Part shown: piece by piece, positions 1-6,461 of the stretch
Layout of the letters: the number at the start of each line of letters is the position of its first letter
How positions within the stretch are numbered: position 1 is the first letter of the stretch
Assembly: GCA_900128585.1 (NCBI GenBank)
Contig: LT642636.1
Span: forward strand, 1 to 13,205
From: Stramenopiles sp. TOSAG23-3
Lineage: Eukaryota > Sar
DNA: 13,205 nt
Reading direction: 5' to 3'
Notes under the pieces: model-generated
Database searches by the model: none
What the model was told of the DNA's origin: nothing
Seen by the model: only the letters and a program-made list of their open reading frames with translations
Program-made: the position numbers and the translations under genes

Positions 1-35
1 TTTTCTTCTTCTTCTTCTTTTCTTCTTCTTCTTCG
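1..35. repeat. CTT trinucleotide microsatellite (left edge)
   Basis: Nearly pure pyrimidine run of TTC/CTT units with two TTTTC interruptions. It continues beyond the window edge or starts there. It has the same TTC/TTTC flavour as the long tracts in the other spacers. Confidence 0.8.
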
Positions 36-287
36 GTCGTTATTTTTGAAATAATAGACGACCGACGACCGACTACTAATAATAATTTTTTTAACATTCA
101 ATGGAACAAAGAAAAAGTTCTGACGATTAGACAGTATAAAATGGGAATTGAGAAAACATTCTTCCATCCAAAGGATATTCTTCCCGTAGATGAATCCCGC
201 GTGTATTGAAAGGCGGCAAGTAGGTTTTTTTTTAAAACGGCAAACCTTGTTTCTGTCTTGGGCTCCAACTTCCCTTCTGTGGCGAGC
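1..287. other. upstream region and 5' leader of the DENN gene
   Basis: AT-rich region ahead of the DENN gene. It begins with a CTT-type pyrimidine repeat (1-35). An imperfect hairpin follows at 34-64, in which CGGTCGT-TATTT pairs with AAATA...ACGACCG with a 4-base bulge. Three upstream ATGs are present. The ones at 101 and 141 give short uORFs ending at 130 and 209. The one at 190 opens an out-of-frame uORF that overlaps the DENN start and ends at 360. From 193 to 287 there is no ATG, so I infer a short leader whose transcription start lies after 192. No clear TATA box was identified. Confidence 0.5.
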
Positions 288-3200
288 ATGGCGCAGCAAC
301 CAAAAAAGCGTTTGGTCGACTATTTTTCAGTATTTCACCGGACGTTCAAGGGAAAGGTGACTTGTTTTCCATCGCCGAAGGACCAACATGAAGATGCACC
401 TTTTCCAGGAGCGCATGTTGTTGGCATGTTCTGCTTTCCATTGCTCCACCCTTGCACAGAAAAGCAAAAGGTCAATTTTTTTACGCTGACTTCGGCGGAC
501 TATTCGCACACGTACGGTGTGGTGCTTCGTTTCCCAAAGCCCTCGACAGCGGGGGGGGAGGAAGGCGGGGGTGGCGATCGCGGCACAGACGGAAGCAAGT
601 TACCGCCCCCCCCGTCGAAAAGATTTTTAATAGACACACAAGACGATACGGGCGAGGAAGACAGCGTCGCGGAGCAAGCCATTTGCCTCTTATCTCATTT
701 TCCGTTCTTCAGATTGTTTGAACAACTGTTGGAGGAGATTTACACGATCTTCGTTGGGGGCAACTCCGACATGACCAACGTCCCTCCCTTGGAGCGATAC
801 CTGCAGTACATCACCAGTGAAGTTCCCGTTCCGGGACGTGGGGAATGCTTGCACTTGTGTTTGCGAGAGTCTGTGACTTTCAAGCAACACCGGTTTCCCA
901 TCAAAGACCTTCCTGAAGTGGACCAAGCCTCGTTTCATTTGTTGTTCAAAACGTTGAGCCATGAAAACATTGTCCAGATCATTGAAGCCATACTGATGGA
1001 GCAACGGATTGTGCTGATGTCGGAGCACATGGAGATTTTGGCCCCCATCGGGGAGGCGTTGATTGCGCTCATATTTCCGCTTCAGTGGCAACTAATTTAC
1101 ATCCCCATGCTGCCCAGTTACATGACCTTGAGCTTGAAAAGCCCCGTGAATTACATAGTCGGTGTTCACACTACGAGCGTATTGGAAAGCGAGGAGGACC
1201 TCGAACTCCCCGCGGCGCTGGTGGTGTACTTGGACAACGACAAGGTCATAAGCCCGGTCATGTGCGAGATAATGGTGGGGGACAACGACTTTGTAGATGC
1301 AATACCAAAGCTACCGGCGAATCTGCGACAAAATTTGCTGGATATGCTGGAGAAAGTTGGGGAGGCGGACCAGGAGAAAGCTGGAGACGATGCACTATGG
1401 CCTTTTCAAGTTCAAGCATGTTTTCTACGTGTGTTCCTCAAACTGTTGTCTTCCTACCGGCATTACCAAAAGGGGGGCAAGGCCGGCAATCTGAAAGGCT
1501 CGGGAAGCACACCACGTGCTGACTTTGATTTCCGCGGGTTTCTTCAATCACGGGTCTACTTGGCACGGCAGTTTTTGTCGGCTTTGGTTCGCACGCAGTC
1601 GTTTCACGAGTTTCTTCAGGCGGACGTCAGGGGGGACCCGGAAGTAAACGCGTTCGGCCGTTTTATGGCACTAGAGCGCGCAAACGTGCGGGCCGGAAAA
1701 ACGAAGGACGACATAGACCAGCAGCTGTTTTTGCCGATGATAAAGGGGTCCAAAACGGTTGTTCTAAAACCCGACCCAGTAGACGACACACCAGTGTTTG
1801 GGGACCCTCAGCTTTTGCAGAGGTGGCAAAAGCGGAGGGCCTCAGTTGCCGCTACGGGGCTCTTCCCTTCCCCCGACAGCGATTTTCTTCTCCCCCAACG
1901 CGACGACTTTTTTGTCACTCGGTTTGTCAATGGGGTAAAAATAGACGACAGCGCCATGCTTGACGAATCCCCAATGCTCCCGCCTACAAAATCGGCGCAC
2001 AAGAGGGGCCGGCATACTCGCGAGGTGTCTCACATGATTGTGCAGCGATCGCTGCGCAGGGTAGAGAGTTGCGATTCGGTCACTAGGGACTCCATCATCC
2101 TATCGCCAAGCACGTTTTCAAGCGGGCGAGATACCAGTGCAGACTGGGAACGGGACAGCAATGCGTCGGGTACGCCGTCGGGGGGCACTCGGAAAAAAAT
2201 GCTAAAGGCGAAAGGGCGCTCGAACAGTTTGTTTAAGCCACGCCACCGAAGAACATCGACAGCACCCGCGGGGTTTACGCCAGGGAGTTTGAAAGTCAAA
2301 GCATTGGGGCTTGGCGCAACGTCGCCCACCCTTGGCGTTGAACCCGAAGACGGCGACGCGGTGTCGATCCCCCTGAAACGGATGCATAGCGCAAGTGTCA
2401 ACTTCAACGGAAAGGGCACTGTGATAGCAAAAGAGAGCCCGGCGAACGGTGCGTTCGACCCGTTCGAGCGAGGTTTGTCCCCTATTATAGGCGCGGTCGG
2501 AAGTAAGCGTGACGATGGAATATTTTCGCATTTCGATGCCGTTAGAAAGGCGTTGGGGAAAAGCCGCGCCCGTGCCGACGCCGCCGAGGCAAAGGCAGAG
2601 CTTGCGAATGTGAAGCTGAAGGAGTTGCACATGCGAGTAGTAGAGTTACAGCGAGAGGCCATTCAAGGCCGAGAAGCGCGTTCGCCTGCCATGGACTCCA
2701 AGGATCATTGGCGTCTTGCCGCAGCGCTGGCAAAAGTAAAAAAATTGGAGAATACCGTCACTTCGCAGGAAAGGAAATTGTTGATGTACCAGGAAGAACT
2801 GAGGCAAAACGAAATGTACCAGTCTCATTTGCTGGCCAAGGTTAAGTTGAATATTACTAAGAAAGAGCTTACGGACAGTCGCAAAGCGTGGTTGAGTGGA
2901 ACAAAAAGCCGCGGAAGCCCTGCACAAAAGATCGAAGAAGGGATGCCCCGATCAAGTACGCCAGCAGCGTTGAAGTCTTCAGTCCCAAAAAGTGCTTTGA
3001 AGAATTACAAGGCCTCTCAAATGCAGTACCAAGCCAAGCCCAAATTGTTCAGCAGGAAGGACGCTGAGTTACGAGTGTTACAGGAAAAGGTAAAGGAGCT
3101 GCAGGCAAGGTTGGAGAGAATGCGAAGGTATTCAGAATCGAGGGGCCGGCGAAAGTTGGTAGTATCAGCACTGCGGAAAGCACAAACGGCTTCATCGGGG

Positions 3201-3698
3201 GACGGGCTGTACGGCCAACTTCGAGCAGTAAAAAAGGCCCTGAACGATGAGATGGTCCACACGGACAAGAGGTATACCGACCTTGATACCCTGCAGAAGA
3301 CGCTGAGGGAAGGGAATACCATGCGCGATATCGTATCGAATGCAATTGATTTGAAGCACGTGAAGGAAGACATGGACTTTCAACTAGAGACGTTGATACA
3401 ATTGAACAAAGGGCTCGAGATGATTGTGACTAAGCAGAAAGATGGCGTTCCAGCGGCGACCGCTCCCCAGAAGAAGCGACAGGCGGGCAATCAGCCGAAC
3501 AAACAAGCCGGTGCTCAAGTCTTACGAAGGACCAGGCCACCCCCGCGTAAAAACGCTGTCCCAAGACGAAAGTCTTCGTTTCAGCAGAATATCCTGAATC
3601 GAAAGAGGACACCGCAGCGAAGAAATCCTTCCGTTGCCCCCCCGGTCCCCAAAGCCTTGAGCAGAGGCAGGGTAATTAGCCCCAGGGCGGAAGCTTGA
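288..3698 (+). CDS. DENN-domain protein with long coiled-coil C-terminal extension (probable Rab GEF)
   Basis: Intronless 1136-residue protein. DENN-domain proteins generally act as nucleotide-exchange factors for Rab GTPases in membrane traffic, so that role is inferred by family. An upstream DENN segment lies at about residues 8-85 (starting RLVDYFSVF, then GMFCFPLLHP). A Gly/Pro-rich insertion follows at about 86-112. The central DENN at about 137-300 includes LERYLQYITSEVPVPG, an MEQRIVLMSEH-type strand and LIFPLQWQLIYIPMLP. The downstream DENN is at about 335-445 (FLQSRVYLARQFL, HEFLQ). Residues 450-740 are Ser/Thr/Pro-rich and low complexity. Predicted coiled coils lie at about 745-860 and 920-955. 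The basic tail carries RRKSS-like possible phosphosites. The start is the ATG at 288, with A at -3 and G at +4, just before the conserved N-terminus; an in-frame TGA at 207 lies upstream. It converges with the ankyrin gene. I cannot assign it to a DENND subfamily. Confidence 0.9.
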   Translation: MAQQPKKRLVDYFSVFHRTFKGKVTCFPSPKDQHEDAPFPGAHVVGMFCFPLLHPCTEKQKVNFFTLTSADYSHTYGVVLRFPKPSTAGGEEGGGGDRGTDGSKLPPPPSKRFLIDTQDDTGEEDSVAEQAICLLSHFPFFRLFEQLLEEIYTIFVGGNSDMTNVPPLERYLQYITSEVPVPGRGECLHLCLRESVTFKQHRFPIKDLPEVDQASFHLLFKTLSHENIVQIIEAILMEQRIVLMSEHMEILAPIGEALIALIFPLQWQLIYIPMLPSYMTLSLKSPVNYIVGVHTTSVLESEEDLELPAALVVYLDNDKVISPVMCEIMVGDNDFVDAIPKLPANLRQNLLDMLEKVGEADQEKAGDDALWPFQVQACFLRVFLKLLSSYRHYQKGGKAGNLKGSGSTPRADFDFRGFLQSRVYLARQFLSALVRTQSFHEFLQADVRGDPEVNAFGRFMALERANVRAGKTKDDIDQQLFLPMIKGSKTVVLKPDPVDDTPVFGDPQLLQRWQKRRASVAATGLFPSPDSDFLLPQRDDFFVTRFVNGVKIDDSAMLDESPMLPPTKSAHKRGRHTREVSHMIVQRSLRRVESCDSVTRDSIILSPSTFSSGRDTSADWERDSNASGTPSGGTRKKMLKAKGRSNSLFKPRHRRTSTAPAGFTPGSLKVKALGLGATSPTLGVEPEDGDAVSIPLKRMHSASVNFNGKGTVIAKESPANGAFDPFERGLSPIIGAVGSKRDDGIFSHFDAVRKALGKSRARADAAEAKAELANVKLKELHMRVVELQREAIQGREARSPAMDSKDHWRLAAALAKVKKLENTVTSQERKLLMYQEELRQNEMYQSHLLAKVKLNITKKELTDSRKAWLSGTKSRGSPAQKIEEGMPRSSTPAALKSSVPKSALKNYKASQMQYQAKPKLFSRKDAELRVLQEKVKELQARLERMRRYSESRGRRKLVVSALRKAQTASSGDGLYGQLRAVKKALNDEMVHTDKRYTDLDTLQKTLREGNTMRDIVSNAIDLKHVKEDMDFQLETLIQLNKGLEMIVTKQKDGVPAATAPQKKRQAGNQPNKQAGAQVLRRTRPPPRKNAVPRRKSSFQQNILNRKRTPQRRNPSVAPPVPKALSRGRVISPRAEA

Positions 3699-4103
3699 TT
3701 GAGGAGGCCTATAAAATATTATCTGAAGACTAATTTGAAAATCGATCCCAATTCAATGATTTGGAGTTCGGAATCACCTCCTGATCAAATAAAAAAAAAC
3801 AAAATATATATGATATGATAGTATGTTATTAATTAAGAATAAACAAAATATATAGTAACTTATGTTTTAAGACTCTCATTTTAAATCAAATACTAATACG
3901 AAAATGTTGTCAAAGTTAATTATAAGTCGAATTAAAAACGAAAAATTTGGCTGTTACTTCAGTAAATTAAAATTAATCTTCTTCATAAACCGCAAAAGTG
4001 AATGTGCTCCTTTTGTCCATTAATTGTTTACGCTCCTTTTCACATACACTGCGAACTTATTTCTGCTCCTGAGATTTTACTTAATCAATATTACCCTTGT
4101 CAC
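3699..4103. other. AT-rich convergent spacer
   Basis: 3' flank shared by the DENN gene and the ankyrin gene. It is very AT-rich with A-runs. AATAAA-like hexamers near 3786 and 3837 could serve as poly(A) signals for the DENN transcript, but such hexamers are expected by chance here. I see no gene or RNA in it. Confidence 0.5.
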
Positions 4104-4230
4104 TTAGTCTTGCGTATCATTCTCGTGTGTACTCCGTGCATGATCCGAATCGGTATGTCTGTTTGCGTCGATGTCAAAAGACCCGTAGTCAACTTCCTCA
4201 TCAGATGCCTCACTCGTAAATGAATCGCTC
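4104..4230 (-). other. candidate terminal exon of the ankyrin-repeat gene
   Basis: The ankyrin reading frame stops at a TAA that is itself part of an AG/GTAAGA splice donor (donor GT at 4256-4255). Removing a small intron ending at TAG (4231) joins the frame to 42 more codons ending in TAA at 4104-4106. The added peptide is acidic and Ser/Asp/Glu-rich (for example SDSFTSEASDEEVDYG), typical of a disordered tail. The segment is about 46% GC (59 of 127 bases), well above the spacer beyond it. Other in-frame acceptors (after 4234, 4228 or 4213) would give introns of 23, 29 or 44 bases. This is a model only. Confidence 0.45.
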
Positions 4231-4256
4231 CTACTTCCTACCAAATTAATTCTTAC
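4231..4256 (-). other. candidate micro-intron of the ankyrin gene (26 bases in this model)
   Basis: It starts GTAAGA on the minus strand and ends GTAG, with an AATTAAT stretch inside. The length is uncertain, because acceptors giving 23, 29 or 44 bases also keep the frame. If it is not spliced, translation stops at its second to fourth bases. Confidence 0.35.
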
Positions 4257-5437
4257 CTCATAGGTTTGCGGATGTCAAGCTCTTTCCTGAAGAGCCTCGT
4301 TAACGCTTCGAGCGCCGCAATAAAAGGAGTAGCGTCCGAGCGATCGCCGATCAGAAAGTCTACAAACTCATCCACCGATTGGAGCTCTTCGACCGGCGCG
4401 GCAGCCCCACCCCCCACTTTACGCTTTTTCGCTGCAGTTTTGGAAGCAATGTTTCGGATACTATCAAGCGCAACAATCCCAATGTCTTCCTGGGCCCTTG
4501 TCAGCTTCATCCTGGCGTCCTGTTCTTGGTCCCCATAGTACGTGACCAAGTTTCTGAGCTCGTCTGCCCTGTTTACCTTGGCCTTTACGTGGTCGGGAAC
4601 AGTGGACTGGATGGCCACATCTTTGATTTCATCGAGGTCCTCTTCCAGCACCCCAAAGTCCGGGGTTTCGGGGTACTCCCTCTTCTGCAAATGCCCGGGG
4701 AGTCGCCAGTTCAGGTCTTGGTCGATAATCAAGTAGCGCATTTGCCGTACGAGCTCTGTGTATTTAATGAGTTGATCCTTTCTCATCTCGTCTGGTTTTG
4801 GAATGGCTTCGATGAGAGCTTCCCCCACGATTGTATTAGACGTCGTTAGGCGGCGTAAATTCGTAAGTGTATACACCAGCGTGTCTTCAACCCGCTTGTC
4901 TTTGTAATGGCGACTGGACTCGCCCGATTCCTCGTTGCACATGTACGTCACTATCTCCCCAACAAACCTTTTCATCCTGGCATCTCTCCGGTTCGTATCG
5001 ATGAGCCTTTCCAAGTCCTTCAAGAAAAGTTTCTTTGAAAGCAAAAAGTGCCCATTAAGGAACGCGTAGTCCCGGGGCCTTTTCCCCGGGGTAATGTTGA
5101 CATGTTGGTAGTCTTGCTCCCCCGCAGAGTCCGTAATCTCGCGGTACTTGTCTACGACATCACTCCGCCAGCCTTTGCCCAGAAGCATGTTTACTAACTT
5201 TTCGTTCCCGTTTATTGCGGCTTCGTGCACCGCTGTCCTTCCCAACTCTGCCTCTACCCAGTCACGCTTGTACTGCCCCCGAGTGTTTGTATCTACGTCT
5301 GTAACTTTATATCCAGGGTGCTCGTCCAAGAACTCTAAATAAACGTCCCCCTCCAAAGCTTGCGTGCAGGCCTCCATACTATTGTACAGTGCCGCCCAAT
5401 ACAGGGCAAAATCAGAAGTCCCTCGACGGATCGCCAT
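4253..5437 (-). CDS. ankyrin-repeat protein with SV40-like nuclear localisation signal
   Basis: Protein of 394 residues, or about 435 if the candidate exon at 4104-4230 is spliced on. About three ankyrin-like repeats are visible. The first is at about 9-38 (ALYWAALYNSMEACTQALEG). The best one is at about 65-95 (GRTAVHEAAINGNEKLVNMLL). A degenerate one is at about 117-146 (GKRPRDYAFLNGHFLLSKKL). The rest (about 150-394) is a mostly helical, charged region that I do not recognise. KKRKV at 337-341 matches the monopartite nuclear-import signal, so a nuclear protein-interaction role is inferred. The ATG at 5437 is the first in frame. The frame stays open upstream to a GTG at 5518, so a longer N-terminus from an upstream exon is possible. 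The gene is divergent from RPN13 and convergent with the DENN gene. No specific function is assigned. Confidence 0.82.
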   Translation of the reverse strand: MAIRRGTSDFALYWAALYNSMEACTQALEGDVYLEFLDEHPGYKVTDVDTNTRGQYKRDWVEAELGRTAVHEAAINGNEKLVNMLLGKGWRSDVVDKYREITDSAGEQDYQHVNITPGKRPRDYAFLNGHFLLSKKLFLKDLERLIDTNRRDARMKRFVGEIVTYMCNEESGESSRHYKDKRVEDTLVYTLTNLRRLTTSNTIVGEALIEAIPKPDEMRKDQLIKYTELVRQMRYLIIDQDLNWRLPGHLQKREYPETPDFGVLEEDLDEIKDVAIQSTVPDHVKAKVNRADELRNLVTYYGDQEQDARMKLTRAQEDIGIVALDSIRNIASKTAAKKRKVGGGAAAPVEELQSVDEFVDFLIGDRSDATPFIAALEALTRLFRKELDIRKPMR

Positions 5438-5675
5438 TTGTGCGTGGGCGGACTGGACTGGCGTTGGCAAAAACCTACGACGAATAAGTGTTGGAACACG
5501 CTTGGCCTGTGAATGCACGTAAAATTGCGTAAAATATCAATGCAAACTGATTCTTGATTGTTTCCCTTTTTCTTCTCTTCCTTTTTTTGTTTCCTACACA
5601 AAGTTACTAAAAATATAAAATAATCACAGACACGCACAAAACCATTTTTATTATATATATAAATAATAATTAAGC

Positions 5676-5737
5676 AGAAGAAGAAGAAAGAAAAGAAAAA
5701 AGAAAAGAAGAAAAGAAGAGAACGAAGAAGAAGAAGA
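5676..5737. repeat. polypurine (GAA/GAAA) tract
   Basis: About 62 bases of almost pure A/G on the plus strand (GAAGAAGAA and GAAAA units), broken only by one C near 5723. It lies about 240 bases upstream of the ankyrin start codon. Confidence 0.85.
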
Positions 5738-5789
5738 CCTCTCCCTCGCGTCGTACACAAATACACAAACAACAAACAACAAAAACAAG

Positions 5790-5824
5790 AAATCCAAATC
5801 CAAATCCAAATCCAAATCCAAATC
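5790..5824. repeat. AAATCC hexamer array (5.8 units)
   Basis: Five perfect head-to-tail AAATCC units plus a partial sixth (AAATC). On the minus strand it reads GGATTT. It is a simple hexanucleotide microsatellite upstream of the ankyrin gene. The unit does not match the TTAGGG or TTTAGGG telomere repeats. Confidence 0.9.
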
Positions 5825-6461
5825 AATCATCCCAAAAACATAAAATTAATACCTTAAGTTATTATTAGGAATTATAGTATAAATAATATTAATAATTATA
5901 AAATACTATTTTATATATTTGTATTGATTAATAGTTATTATACGAAAGAAATAGATAACTTATATTAATACATGTACTCCTTATCATATAGTATAAATAA
6001 TATAAAGTACTCTTATTACTTAAAATACATTTCAAATAATAAATTTTAGAATTTTTTAAGAAGCTTTTTGGAAGCTTTTTGGTTTTATTGATGCTGTGTA
6101 TATGTTAAAACATAATAATTATTCAAAAGATGATGGTTTTGATTTTACTCTTAAAGTCTATACTGTGTAGTGTTATTTTTAAACTTTTTTAAAAAATCCA
6201 ATAAAATAAAAAACTAGAAGAAGACAATCTGAGTTGTTGTACTACTTGGTAGTTAATAAATAATATTGTATAAGATTGGTGAGGAGTATTTATAGAAAAG
6301 TAAGATGTTCTTGTACAGAGAAAAGGTAAAGTATGTTTTGAAATTATTTTTTACGTTGAAGATGTTCATCTATTAATTCTATTGAAATGAAATAGAAATT
6401 TAACTACAAATTCATTTGTCGAAACTTATCATTTGCACGCACATACCACAACTGTTGAAAT

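Larger units (their letters stand above)
5438..6461. other. divergent spacer between the ankyrin gene and RPN13
   Basis: About 1 kb holding both promoters. The part near the ankyrin gene (5438-5830) has CAA-rich stretches, a purine tract and a hexamer array. The part near RPN13 (5830-6450) is extremely AT-rich, with a doubled AAGCTTTTTGG at about 6060-6083. The RPN13 leader is free of ATG from about 6391 to 6461. I could not fix a core promoter element, and no additional gene is supported. Confidence 0.5.

Noticed and set aside
98-289. 63-codon minus-strand frame upstream of the DENN gene
   Set aside because: Short, lies in AT-rich leader sequence, and its start merely overlaps the palindromic CATG at the DENN start.
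2030-2662. 210-codon minus-strand frame antisense to the DENN gene
   Set aside because: Shadow of the Ser/Lys-rich DENN tail. No domain, and the sense frame is continuous with a recognisable DENN module.
4002-4223. 73-codon plus-strand frame in the DENN-ankyrin spacer
   Set aside because: Cys/Ile/Val-rich, probably the antisense of the candidate acidic exon. No motif and no spacing consistent with a gene.
5790-5824. AAATCC array as an interstitial telomere
   Set aside because: The unit differs from the known TTAGGG and TTTAGGG types and the array is too short. Called a microsatellite.
5335-5826. 163-codon minus-strand frame starting with Ile-Trp repeats
   Set aside because: It translates the AAATCC array and the purine tract and overlaps the ankyrin N-terminus in another frame.
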